Below are positions 53,015-61,671 of a stretch of 64,000 nucleotides of DNA, piece by piece. A model generated the notes under the pieces. It was not told where the DNA came from, did not search any database, and was given only the letters and a program-made list of their open reading frames with translations. The stretch comes from Peristeroidobacter agariperforans (lineage in GTDB: Bacteria; Pseudomonadota; Gammaproteobacteria; Steroidobacterales; Steroidobacteraceae), in contig NZ_RYFW01000002.1 in assembly GCF_004138335.1 (NCBI RefSeq), positions 787,501-851,500 of the forward strand. The letters are read 5' to 3'. The stretch's first letter is position 1, and each line of letters begins with the position of its first letter. Both the position numbers and the translations under genes were made by a program.

Positions 53015-53494
53015 ATGAGCTCTGATATGAACGTCGCGCCGGCTCATCAGCAGATACTCACGTTTCAGCTGGGTGAGCAGGTGTTCGGTGTCGACATCCT
53101 CCGCGTTCGAGAGATTCGCGGTTGGTCGGCGGTCACATCGGTGCCGGAAACCCCGGCACACGTGCTCGGAGTCCTGAACTTGCGCGGCGCCGTCGTGCCC
53201 ATCATCGATCTGCGCGCACGGCTCGGGTTGCCTGGCGCCGAAGCGACCGCTACCACCGTGATCATCGTTCTCACGGTGCGCGTGGGTGACGGGCGTCGGG
53301 ATTTCGGCTTGGTCGTGGATGCGGTCTCCGATGTGAGCGACCTGCAGCCCAGCGACATTCGCGAGACGCCTGCCGGCATGGGCGGCGAACAGCGCAGCGT
53401 TCCGACGCTGGCAACACTGGGCGAGCGGATGATCCTGCTATTGGACATCGACGGCATGTTGGTCGACGACCAGCATGTGGCACTCGCCGCGTAG
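53015..53494 (+). CDS. cheW: Chemotaxis coupling protein CheW
   Basis: CheW adaptor of 159 aa linking receptors to CheA. Two SH3-like subdomains: FQLGEQVFGVDILRVREIRGW, then TSVPETPAHVLGVLNLRGAVVPIIDLRARLGLP, which is the conserved centre, and RDFGLVVDAVSDVSDLQPSDI. Begins 2 bp after the MCP stop and is almost certainly co-transcribed. It is a dedicated coupling pair; the kinase must be encoded elsewhere. Confidence 0.95.
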   Translation: MSSDMNVAPAHQQILTFQLGEQVFGVDILRVREIRGWSAVTSVPETPAHVLGVLNLRGAVVPIIDLRARLGLPGAEATATTVIIVLTVRVGDGRRDFGLVVDAVSDVSDLQPSDIRETPAGMGGEQRSVPTLATLGERMILLLDIDGMLVDDQHVALAA

Positions 53495-53516
53495 CGCCGC
53501 TTGTCGACAAATCAAA

Positions 53517-53542
53517 CGCGTGACATTGGGACGTGTCACGCG
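53517..53542. promoter_or_regulatory. Inverted repeat CGCGTGACA/TGTCACGCG
   Basis: CGCGTGACA (53517-53525) and TGTCACGCG (53534-53542) are perfect 9-bp arms around 8 bases, 23 bp after the cheW stop. Further copies of the half-site core follow: CGTCACG (53584-53590) and CGCGTGAC (53601-53608), upstream of the M36 gene. A terminator lacks its T-run; repeated half-sites suggest a regulator binding region. Confidence 0.45.
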
Positions 53543-53569
53543 GCTGCAACTCACATCGGCCGTGCCCGA

Positions 53570-53598
53570 TTGACAGCAGCTGGCGTCACGTGCTGAAT
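53570..53598 (+). promoter_or_regulatory. Candidate promoter for the M36 peptidase gene
   Basis: Consensus -35 TTGACA (53570-53575) with CTGAAT 17 bases later (53593-53598) as a weak -10. It lies between half-sites of the GTGAC repeat, 48 bp before the ATG. An AAGGAG ribosome-binding site lies at 53635-53640. Confidence 0.35.
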
Positions 53599-53646
53599 CG
53601 CGCGTGACCCACATCCTCAATGTTTGCTCACGGAAGGAGTTGCATC

Positions 53647-56187
53647 ATGAACCGATGCCGAGGATTCACCGTCGCGTCGCTGTCAGTCGCTTGCGGCCTG
53701 TCCTGGTTCGCGCCGGCAAACGCTCAAGAAATATCACCGACGCAGGATGCCGAGCGTCACTTCGATGCGCGGCTCGATCTCAACCGGGGCTTCAGCGCTT
53801 CCCGATCCAGCGATGCCGTTCAGCCTGAATCGATTCAGGGATTGGTCGCCAATGTGGAAGAGCTCACCGTCGAGTCCAACGAGGTCACCGGAGCGGTGAG
53901 CTCGCTGTCCAGCCAGCGCGGCTATCTCACGGGCAAGGCGGGCGGCCGGCACATGGATCTGGCGATGGCGTTCGTTCGCAGCAACGTCGCTGCGCTGGGC
54001 CTCGAGCCCTCCGACCTGCAGGGATATGCAGTGTCGGATGTCGTGTATTCGCGAGTGACGGGCGCCACGCACATTTATTTGCAGCAGCGTCACGCCGGCA
54101 TCCCGGTGTACAACGCGCAGCTGCAGGTCAATGTGAATCGGGACGGCCGCATCATCAGCGTGAACAATTCATTCCTGCCGGGGCTGGCGCAGTCGGTGCG
54201 TTCGCTGCGTCCCAGGATGAAACTCGCTGAAGCGGTGGATGCGGCAGCGAAGTTCTCGGGCGTTGGCGTGCCGGTGAAGCCGCCCAAAGGCCGCTTGATG
54301 CTGTTGCCGATCCGTCGCGGCGAGGCGCGCCTGGTTTGGAATTTCCAGATCGATACGCTCGATCAGCAGCACACCTGGGACTTTACCGTCGACGCCGACT
54401 CGGGTCAGGTCTGGACGCGCTTCGACGGAACGGTGGCCGATCAATATCGAGTGTATGCACAGCCGGTGGAGAGCCCGACGCACACCAGCCCGCTGCCTCC
54501 TTCCGACGGTCGCACGCTCGCGGTGAATCCTGCGAACAGCGTCGCGTCGCCCTTCGGATGGCACGACACGAATGGTGCGGCGGGCGCGGAGCTCACCACG
54601 ACCGAAGGCAACAATGTCCATGCCTACACCGATACGGATAACAACAACTCGCCGGACTCCGGCTCCAGCCCGAGCGGCGGTGCGGCGCTCAATTTCGACT
54701 TCGCGATCAATCTGTCGGGAGCGCCGAGCACGTATCGCCCGAGCGCCGTGACCAATTTGTTCTACTGGAACAACATCATTCACGACGTTCAGTATCAGTA
54801 TGGGTTCGACGAGGCGGCCGGTAACTTTCAGGTCAACAACTATGGTCGCGGCGGAGCCGGCAACGACTCGGTAAGAGCGGAGGCGCAAGACGGCGGTGGA
54901 ACCAACAACGCCAACTTCGCTACGCCCGCCGACGGCTCGCGGCCGCGCATGCAAATGTATGTCTGGACCAGCCCCAATCCGGACCGCGACGGCGATCTGG
55001 ATGCGGGCATCGTCGTGCACGAGTATGGCCACGGCATATCCAATCGGCTGGTCGGCGGACCGTCGAACGTCAACTGCCTCACGAATCGTCAGCAGCCCGG
55101 CGAAGGACTATCGGATTGGTGGGCGCTTGCATACACCGCGAGAGCCAGCGACACCGGAGCCACGCCGCGTGGCATGGGAACGTATGCGCTAGGTCAGGCC
55201 ACGACCGGCGCTGGCATTCGCACCCAGCGTTACAGCACCGATCCAGCCGTCAACACCTGGACCTATGCGAGCATCAACGGCATGGCGGTGCCACACGGCG
55301 TCGGGTCGGTGTGGGCGCAGGCAGCGTGGGAGGTGTATTGGAAGCTCGTCGATCAATGGGGCTTCAGTGCCAATCTGTACAACGCGTCGGGTGGCGCAGG
55401 CAATCAGCGCATGATGTTGTATGTAAACGAAGGATTGAAGAACACCGCGTGCAATCCGACCTTCACCCAGGTGCGCGACGGCATCATCCAGGCCGCAATG
55501 GATAACTACGGCGGCGAAGATGTGTGTCGGGTGTGGGAAGCCTTCGCCGCGTTTGGTCTCGGCGCAAACGCAGTCAGCGGCGGCTCTGGCAGCACGGCTC
55601 CGACCAACGGCTTCAATGTTCCGGCCTCTTGTCAGGGCGGTGGCGGCACCGTCGTGTTCGAAGACACCTTCGAGACCAGCTTGGGTTGGCAGACGAATCC
55701 GAACGGCACGGATACCGCCATCTCCGGAGCCTGGGAACGAGGCGACCCGGAGGCGACTGCTTCCAGCGGTACCAAACAGCTCGGCGCCACGACCAGTGGC
55801 AGCAACGATCTCGTCACCGCTCGGCTGGCAGGTGCGAGCGCCGGTGTGAATGACGTCGATGGCGGTGTCACTTCGATTCGGTCACCGGCCATCGCCTTGC
55901 CGGCCACGGGCACGCTGACACTGACGTTCAGCCAGTATCTTGCCCATGGCAGTAATGCAACCAGTGCAGACTTCCTGCGTGTCAGCGTCGTGGGCGCATC
56001 CACAACCAGCGTGGTGTTCCAGCGGCTCGCCTCGGCAACCGATGTCGATGGCGCATGGGCCACCGCTTCGGCCAGTCTCAATGCGTTTGCGGGGCAGACC
56101 GTGCGCTTGTTGATCGAAGCGGCCGATGCAGGCACGGCGAGCCTGGTCGAAGCGGGCATCGACGACGTGCGCATCACGCAACAGTAA
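53647..56187 (+). CDS. Secreted M36-family (fungalysin) metalloprotease
   Basis: Zinc metalloprotease of 846 aa from the ATG at 53647, preceded by AAGGAG. Signal peptide (about 1-28, ending PANAQ), a fungalysin/thermolysin propeptide (about 95-190), then the catalytic M36 domain with HEXXH at H458-EYG-H462 and the third zinc ligand E486 (GEGLSDWW). A C-terminal beta-sandwich (about 680-846, FEDTFETSLGWQTN to AGIDDVRITQQ) resembles a jelly-roll binding or P-domain-like module. It is probably secreted as a zymogen and degrades extracellular protein. A strong terminator hairpin follows directly. Confidence 0.92.
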   Translation: MNRCRGFTVASLSVACGLSWFAPANAQEISPTQDAERHFDARLDLNRGFSASRSSDAVQPESIQGLVANVEELTVESNEVTGAVSSLSSQRGYLTGKAGGRHMDLAMAFVRSNVAALGLEPSDLQGYAVSDVVYSRVTGATHIYLQQRHAGIPVYNAQLQVNVNRDGRIISVNNSFLPGLAQSVRSLRPRMKLAEAVDAAAKFSGVGVPVKPPKGRLMLLPIRRGEARLVWNFQIDTLDQQHTWDFTVDADSGQVWTRFDGTVADQYRVYAQPVESPTHTSPLPPSDGRTLAVNPANSVASPFGWHDTNGAAGAELTTTEGNNVHAYTDTDNNNSPDSGSSPSGGAALNFDFAINLSGAPSTYRPSAVTNLFYWNNIIHDVQYQYGFDEAAGNFQVNNYGRGGAGNDSVRAEAQDGGGTNNANFATPADGSRPRMQMYVWTSPNPDRDGDLDAGIVVHEYGHGISNRLVGGPSNVNCLTNRQQPGEGLSDWWALAYTARASDTGATPRGMGTYALGQATTGAGIRTQRYSTDPAVNTWTYASINGMAVPHGVGSVWAQAAWEVYWKLVDQWGFSANLYNASGGAGNQRMMLYVNEGLKNTACNPTFTQVRDGIIQAAMDNYGGEDVCRVWEAFAAFGLGANAVSGGSGSTAPTNGFNVPASCQGGGGTVVFEDTFETSLGWQTNPNGTDTAISGAWERGDPEATASSGTKQLGATTSGSNDLVTARLAGASAGVNDVDGGVTSIRSPAIALPATGTLTLTFSQYLAHGSNATSADFLRVSVVGASTTSVVFQRLASATDVDGAWATASASLNAFAGQTVRLLIEAADAGTASLVEAGIDDVRITQQ

Positions 56188-56206
56188 TCATTGTCGTCCT
56201 AATGAG

Positions 56207-56239
56207 GCGCGGGCCCACCCGGGCCCGCGCTGCTATTCT
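56207..56239 (+). terminator. Rho-independent terminator after the M36 gene
   Basis: GCGCGGGCCC (56207-56216) and GGGCCCGCGC (56221-56230) form a perfect 10-bp GC stem with ACCC loop, followed by T-rich TGCTATTCTTT. It starts 19 bp after the M36 stop and ends 6-15 bp before the ATG of the next gene. Confidence 0.8.
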
Positions 56240-56245
56240 TTCGCT

Positions 56246-56659
56246 ATGAAATACCATCATGCTCTCGTCCCGCTGCTGCTGGCTGTCGCGCTCGTCGCCT
56301 GCAAGTCTGGCGGCGCCGCTGCGTCTCGTGCAGCGAGTCTCGATCAGGAAATTCAGTTGGCGCCGAGACAGCAGGCCGTGTTCGAACCGCACGGACTCAC
56401 CGTGGAGTTTGTACGTGTGGTTGAGGACTCGCGCTGCCCGACCGATCTGACTTGCGTGTGGGCAGGCGAGGTCAAAGTGCAACTGTCGACTCGGATCGAT
56501 GTGGCCGCAGCCGAGCAACATGAGATCACGGCGGGCCAGCATGCAACGGTTGGCGAGTTTCAGCTGTTCGTCGTGAAGGTCGAGCCTGAGCGCGTCTCGA
56601 CGCGCGAAATTTCCGCCGACGAGTATCGGGTCACCTTGAAAGCGTCGACTTCGAAATAA
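56246..56659 (+). CDS. Small lipoprotein of unknown function
   Basis: 137 aa from the ATG at 56246 (MKYHHALVPLLLAVALVACKSGG), giving a lipobox with Cys near residue 19. The mature protein is all-beta in pattern and includes CPTDLTCVWAGEVKVQL (two cysteines in a CxxxxxC spacing, about 64-70) and a Tyr/Val-rich end (ADEYRVTLKAS). I do not recognise a named family, though the cysteine-containing segment is like that of small lipoproteins annotated as hypothetical in many proteobacteria. No Shine-Dalgarno is seen; TATTCT lies 6 bp before the ATG. Confidence 0.7.
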   Translation: MKYHHALVPLLLAVALVACKSGGAAASRAASLDQEIQLAPRQQAVFEPHGLTVEFVRVVEDSRCPTDLTCVWAGEVKVQLSTRIDVAAAEQHEITAGQHATVGEFQLFVVKVEPERVSTREISADEYRVTLKASTSK

Positions 56660-56995
56660 ACGGCAGAATCTTTGGATCCAAGTCCTCAATCTTGGATCAA
56701 TGTTTGCGAGATATATTTGCTCCAATTTGCAGCGCTCGTTGCAACAAAGCATCGCGCAGGCGTCGTTGACTAACAATATCCAGACAACGACTTAGTGGCT
56801 GTGCTGCAAAAAAATCCTGCGAACGCGCCAAGTTCGCGCGTCGATTCCGATTTTCTACAGCCCGTATACAGCCGGATCACGCCGGCAATTTAGCTTTTAA
56901 CGACCAGATTGCAGTTGTATGCTCGACACACGTCGAGCCAATAAGAATGGGGGATCAGCAACAACGTTCAAAACAACAGCTCTCAGGAGGAGATC
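56660..56995. other. Leader region of the TonB-dependent receptor with inverted repeats
   Basis: 336 bp, noticeably more AT-rich than its surroundings. It holds GCGAAC-N7-GTTCGC (56819-56837) and GCTCGAC-ACAC-GTCGAGC (56921-56938, 7-bp perfect stem), the latter just after a TATGCT that could be a -10. A strong AGGAGG (56985-56990) precedes the receptor ATG. The repeats may be operators or 5'-UTR structures controlling the receptor. No gene is seen. Confidence 0.45.
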
Positions 56996-59900
56996 ATGTT
57001 GACGAGAAACACACTCGCGGTAGCGGTGAGGAATGCGCTCGCGGTCAGTGCCGCCGCACTGATTGTGAGCAGTCCGGCGTGGGCCCAAAGCACGGGCGGC
57101 AGCGTGTTCGGACAGGCAGCCTCGGGAGACACTGTCGTAGTCGAGGGTGAAGGGACAGGATTTCGCCGGGAAATTTCCGTGGGCTCCGATGGTTCTTATC
57201 GCGTGCCTGCACTGTCGCCCGGCAGGTACCGAATCACGTTGCGCCATACAGACGGTACGACCGTGGTCCGCGACAGCGTCCTGGTCAGCGCCGGCACAGG
57301 TACGCCGGTGAATTTCGTCTCGGCGTCCGACGGCACCCTGACGATGGAAAACATCGTCGTGACCGGAGTGCGTGTCAATCCGATCGATGTTTCCTCGGTG
57401 GAGTCGGTCACCATCCTGTCCGCCGATCAACTCTCGAAGATTCCTGTGTTGCGCGATCTCACGTCGGCGGCGTTGCTGGCTCCCGGCGCCGTGCGCGGCG
57501 ACTTCGCGTTTGCGGACGGTAAGTTGCCGTCGTTCGGCGGATCCTCGGTCGCCGAGAATCAGTACTACGTGAACGGCTTCAACGTGACGAACTCGTTCCG
57601 CGGCCTGAACTTCTCCAAGATCCCGTTCGAGGCGATTGCCGAGCAGCAGGTGAAAACCGGCGGGTATGGCGCAGAGTTCGGCCGCTCGCTGGGCGGCGTC
57701 GTCAGTCAGACGACGAAGCGCGGCACCAACGAGTTCCAATCGGGCTCCAGCATCTACTGGTCGCCGGGATCGCTGCGCGCCAAGACCAGGAATGCCATCT
57801 ATTCCAATCCACTCGAGCCGAGCAGCTTGGGCACGGTGCGCTCCATCAACGCAGCAGAGGAGACCGGCGAGTGGACCGCCAATGTCTGGGCCAGCGGCGC
57901 GCTGGTGACGGACAAGCTGTTCGCCTTTGCGTTGATCGGCTACAGCGAGCACGAAGAGGACCGCTGGGGCAATGTCACCCAGGCCAACAATACCAACGAC
58001 AAGACCGAGCGGCCGAGCTGGCTGGTAAAGCTCGACTGGCACATCAACGACGCGAATTCGTTCGAGCTGACTGGCTTCTCCGACCAGGAAGAGACCACCA
58101 GCAAGGTTTATCTAAACACTCTCGGGACGGCCAATCGGCTCGGCTTGATCGGCACTCAGTACGAAGAGAACGGCGGCACGAACCTGGTGGGCAAGTACAC
58201 GAGCTACATCAGCGATTCGTTCACGGTGTCCGCGTTGTATGGCTATGGCGAGTACTCGCGAGGTTTGCACCTCATGACGGCCGACGGCCGGCGCGTCGCA
58301 TACGGCGGCGATCTCGACACGCCAGCCAGCGGCTGCCCGGTCATCGTCGATGCTCGCTCAGCCGCGCGACGCGCGACCACCGGTACTTACGCGAGTACCT
58401 GCAACATCACTGCGACCTTCCCGAACCTGGGCAACATCGAGCGTGAGGACGCCAGGGACGAACGCAATCAGTTGCGCATCGATGCCGAATGGGAGCTGGG
58501 CGCACACCTGCTGCGCTTCGGCTACGACCTCGATGACTTCGAGTCCGTGGCGGGCGAGTCGATCGAAGGCGGCCGTCAGTGGCGTTACGCGACCTCGGGC
58601 GGGCGCGATGTGGTGCGAGAGCAGATCGTCAATCAAGGCGCCAGCGTCGAGGTCAAGCAACGCGCGTTCTACGTCGAGGACAACTGGAATATCACCGAGA
58701 ATTTCCTGCTCTCGGCCGGCTTGCGCTGGGACAGCTTCGAGAACTTGAACGGCCAGGGCGAGACCTACGTCGAGATCGACAACCAGTTCGGGCCGCGTCT
58801 CGGTTTCGCCTGGGACGTGAAAGGCGACTCATCGATGAAGGTGTACGGCAATGCCGGCCGGTATGCGTTGCCATTGACCGCTAGTGTTGCGATTCGCGGC
58901 GCGAGTGCTTCGCTGTTCACCCGCAACGATTACACGTTCACGGGGGTCGATCCCGTCACTGGCGCGCCCACGGGCCTGACATCGCTCGGCACCTTCCGAT
59001 ACGTCAACGGCGAGTTCGGCGCGCCGAAGAACGCGCAGACGATTGCATCGAAGAACCTGGATCCGATGTATCAGGATGAATTCATCTTCGGTGCGCAGAT
59101 GCGCATCACCAATCATCAGAACATCGGCGCCCGCGCCATCTATCGCGAGCTGAAAGCCGCCATCGACGACAATTGCGATTACACCGCGATCCTGACGAGC
59201 GAAGGTTTCAGCTTCGATGAAGATGAAGGGCTCTGGTTCGACGCCAACGGGCGCGCGGCTGCGCTGCCGAACGCCGGCTTTCCATTCTGCCGGATGTTCA
59301 ACCCCGGCGAGGACGCGATCTTCCTGACCGGCCTTTACGGCGATGGCACGTTGAAGCAGACGACAGTTGATGGCGCTCTGCTCTCGCCGAAGGCGCGGCG
59401 CACCTACAAGGCGCTCGAGCTGTTCTGGGACGGCAATTGGGACCGCACGTTCATGCAGGCCACCTACACGCTTGCTTACAGCAAAGGCAATACCGAAGGC
59501 GGCGTCAAATCCGACATCGGCCAGGACGACACCAACGTCACCCAGGACTTCGATTACAAAGAGCTGGCCGTGGACTCGTACGGTTATCTGCCGAACGACC
59601 GCCGGCACTCGCTGAAGGTGTTCGGCAGCTATTCATTCACCGATCAATTCGCGCTCGGCACCAACCTGCTGGTGCAGTCGGGACGACCGAAGAACTGTCT
59701 GGGCGTGCTGTATCCGTATAACGGCATCATCCATCCCTACGGTTCTTCCTTCTTCCGCTGTGGCACGACGGCGGCAGGCGGACAAGCCGGTCCTTCGGAG
59801 CCGAGGCCACGGGGCACGGCGGGTCGATTACCCTGGACCTATCAGGTCGACCTGAGCTTTGCTTACACTCCGCATTGGGCTGAAGGATTGACCGCGAAAA

Positions 59901-60055
59901 TGGATGTTTTCAACGTCTTCAACAAGCAAGAAGCCGTCGCTGTGGACGATCGTGCGGAAGATGGCGCGACCGGTGCTCCGGTGAGCACCTATCTCGTGCC
60001 TCGGGCATTTCAGTCGCCGCGCGAGTTTCAGTTCTCGTTGGTTTATAACTTTTGA
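56996..60055 (+). CDS. Oar-type TonB-dependent receptor
   Basis: Outer-membrane active transporter of 1019 aa. Signal peptide (about 1-30, ending PAWAQ), a carboxypeptidase-regulatory-like domain (about 33-105, with GSVFGQAASGDTVVVEGEG and ALSPGRYRITLRH), TonB-interacting and plug domain (about 118-270, TMENIVVTGVR to GGVVSQTTKRGTNEF), and a long barrel ending FQFSLVYNF. The best ribosome-binding site in the window (AGGAGG) precedes the ATG. Oar-like receptors import peptides or other large substrates. Placement after a secreted protease fits peptide uptake, but the substrate is not proven. Confidence 0.93.
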   Translation: MLTRNTLAVAVRNALAVSAAALIVSSPAWAQSTGGSVFGQAASGDTVVVEGEGTGFRREISVGSDGSYRVPALSPGRYRITLRHTDGTTVVRDSVLVSAGTGTPVNFVSASDGTLTMENIVVTGVRVNPIDVSSVESVTILSADQLSKIPVLRDLTSAALLAPGAVRGDFAFADGKLPSFGGSSVAENQYYVNGFNVTNSFRGLNFSKIPFEAIAEQQVKTGGYGAEFGRSLGGVVSQTTKRGTNEFQSGSSIYWSPGSLRAKTRNAIYSNPLEPSSLGTVRSINAAEETGEWTANVWASGALVTDKLFAFALIGYSEHEEDRWGNVTQANNTNDKTERPSWLVKLDWHINDANSFELTGFSDQEETTSKVYLNTLGTANRLGLIGTQYEENGGTNLVGKYTSYISDSFTVSALYGYGEYSRGLHLMTADGRRVAYGGDLDTPASGCPVIVDARSAARRATTGTYASTCNITATFPNLGNIEREDARDERNQLRIDAEWELGAHLLRFGYDLDDFESVAGESIEGGRQWRYATSGGRDVVREQIVNQGASVEVKQRAFYVEDNWNITENFLLSAGLRWDSFENLNGQGETYVEIDNQFGPRLGFAWDVKGDSSMKVYGNAGRYALPLTASVAIRGASASLFTRNDYTFTGVDPVTGAPTGLTSLGTFRYVNGEFGAPKNAQTIASKNLDPMYQDEFIFGAQMRITNHQNIGARAIYRELKAAIDDNCDYTAILTSEGFSFDEDEGLWFDANGRAAALPNAGFPFCRMFNPGEDAIFLTGLYGDGTLKQTTVDGALLSPKARRTYKALELFWDGNWDRTFMQATYTLAYSKGNTEGGVKSDIGQDDTNVTQDFDYKELAVDSYGYLPNDRRHSLKVFGSYSFTDQFALGTNLLVQSGRPKNCLGVLYPYNGIIHPYGSSFFRCGTTAAGGQAGPSEPRPRGTAGRLPWTYQVDLSFAYTPHWAEGLTAKMDVFNVFNKQEAVAVDDRAEDGATGAPVSTYLVPRAFQSPREFQFSLVYNF

Positions 60056-60080
60056 GCGACGGGAGCGAATCTGCTTCATA

Positions 60081-60105
60081 CGGCCGCCGTCAGGCGGCCG
60101 TTTCT
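60081..60105 (+). terminator. Rho-independent terminator after the TonB-dependent receptor
   Basis: CGGCCGCC (60081-60088) and GGCGGCCG (60093-60100) pair perfectly around GTCA, followed by TTTCT. It begins 25 bp after the receptor stop and lies before the sulfotransferase start. Read-through would be needed for co-transcription. Confidence 0.75.
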
Positions 60106-60120
60106 CATGAGGTGCGTTCG

Positions 60121-61671
60121 ATGCTGGCGAGCGCGGAGGCGCTGGCTGGCAGACGGGAGTGGGACGCAGCGATCGCTGCGTACGAAAAGGTTCTCGCGCT
60201 GGCGCCGGACGATCCCCATACGCTAGTGCAACTGTCGTATGTGCATTCGCTGCGAGGGGATTATCGTCGCGCCGAGAACTTCGCGCTCGCCGCCGCACGA
60301 ACTGGAACGACGGATGCGAAGATCCTTACCGAGCTGCTGCCACGCTTGCGCACATTCAACAGGGGGGCGGAACTGTTGGCGTGCATCGAACGGGCAGGGC
60401 CGCCCGCCAGGATGTCCATTCCGCTGCTGATCGCCGCCGGGGCGCAGCTGAGTTATCTCAATCTTCCGGAGCGCGCGATCGACTATCTCGACGAGGCGCG
60501 CCGGGCCGATCCCGACTATCCGACGACGCTGCTCGCGCGCACGCAGATTCTCACGTATCTCGGACGATTCGACGAAGCCGAACGAGATGTGAATCGCGCC
60601 ATCCGCCGTGCTCCGGAGATCGCGCAAGGCTATTGGCTGCGAGCAGGCTTGCGGCGCCAGACTGCCGAGCACAATCACGTCTACGCAATCCGGCAAGAAC
60701 TTGCGCGTCCCGGACGATCCACGGACGACATTGCGTTGCTGTCGTTCGCGCTTCACAAGGAGCTCGACGACCTGCAGCAATATGACGAGGCGTGGCAGGC
60801 GTTGATGCAGGGCTGTCGTGCGAAACGATCGCGTCTGAACTATGACCCTCGCACAACGCAGCATCTGTTCGATGTATTGCGGACGTTCGAGGGCAGCGGC
60901 ACGGCCCATGGCGACGGCGGTCCAACGCCGATCTTCATCGTGGGCATGCATCGCTCCGGGACGACGTTACTGGAGCAGATGCTCGCGGGGCATCCGCAAA
61001 TCGCTGCACTCGGCGAGCTCTATGACTTCACTAGCGCGATGCGCTACACGACGGATCGTCATTGCAAGGGCGTGATCGATGCCACCCTGGTCGAGCGAGC
61101 GCGCAGCGTCGACCTCGGTGTTGCGGGCAAGCGCTATCTCGACGGCGTTCGATGGCGACTGGGCGAGGCGCGATACTTCACCGACAAGCTTCCTGCCAAT
61201 TTCCTGAACATCGGTTTCATCGCGCACGCTCTGCCGCAGGCGAAGATTCTGCACATGGTGCGTGATCCCATGGAGACTTGCTTCTCCAACCTGCGTGAGC
61301 TCTTTTCTGATGCGAACCCGTACAGCTATGACCTTCGCGAGCTGGCGGACTACTATCGTGGGTACGCCGATTTGATGAGACACTGGCGCGCGCGTTTTGC
61401 CGGCCGAACACTCGACGTGGAATACGCGCAGCTCCTGACGGACCCGGAGTCACAACTGCGACGCGTGACGGGGTTTTGCGGTTTGCCGTTCGATCCAGCG
61501 GTGCTGGAGCTCGGCTCACGGCGTCGGGGTGTCGTCACTGCGAGCGCCGTGCAGGTGCGCGGCGGTATTCAGATCCGCGATCGGCCCAAGTGGGCGACTT
61601 ACGAACGCTGGCTATCGCCGATTGCCTTGATGGCGCGAACGATCGGTTCGATGCATGGACGAAATGCGTGA
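60121..61671 (+). CDS. TPR-containing sulfotransferase
   Basis: 516 aa from the ATG at 60121, which has GAGG 8 bases upstream; a TTG overlapping the receptor stop (60052) would extend it, but those codons include the terminator hairpin. N-terminal TPR repeats (about 1-190) are followed by a PAPS-dependent sulfotransferase domain with the 5'-phosphosulfate loop at residues 271-288 (IFIVGMHRSGTTLLEQML) and the 3'-phosphate region HMVRDPMETCFSN. Proteins of this kind often sit beside TonB-dependent receptors in proteobacteria, and their acceptors are unknown. The last 73 bp overlap the converging molybdopterin-domain gene. Confidence 0.88.
   Translation: MLASAEALAGRREWDAAIAAYEKVLALAPDDPHTLVQLSYVHSLRGDYRRAENFALAAARTGTTDAKILTELLPRLRTFNRGAELLACIERAGPPARMSIPLLIAAGAQLSYLNLPERAIDYLDEARRADPDYPTTLLARTQILTYLGRFDEAERDVNRAIRRAPEIAQGYWLRAGLRRQTAEHNHVYAIRQELARPGRSTDDIALLSFALHKELDDLQQYDEAWQALMQGCRAKRSRLNYDPRTTQHLFDVLRTFEGSGTAHGDGGPTPIFIVGMHRSGTTLLEQMLAGHPQIAALGELYDFTSAMRYTTDRHCKGVIDATLVERARSVDLGVAGKRYLDGVRWRLGEARYFTDKLPANFLNIGFIAHALPQAKILHMVRDPMETCFSNLRELFSDANPYSYDLRELADYYRGYADLMRHWRARFAGRTLDVEYAQLLTDPESQLRRVTGFCGLPFDPAVLELGSRRRGVVTASAVQVRGGIQIRDRPKWATYERWLSPIALMARTIGSMHGRNA

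Noticed and set aside
60052-60120. TTG start giving a longer sulfotransferase overlapping the receptor stop
   Set aside because: The extra codons contain a terminator hairpin with T-run; an ATG with a GAGG ribosome-binding site follows at 60121.
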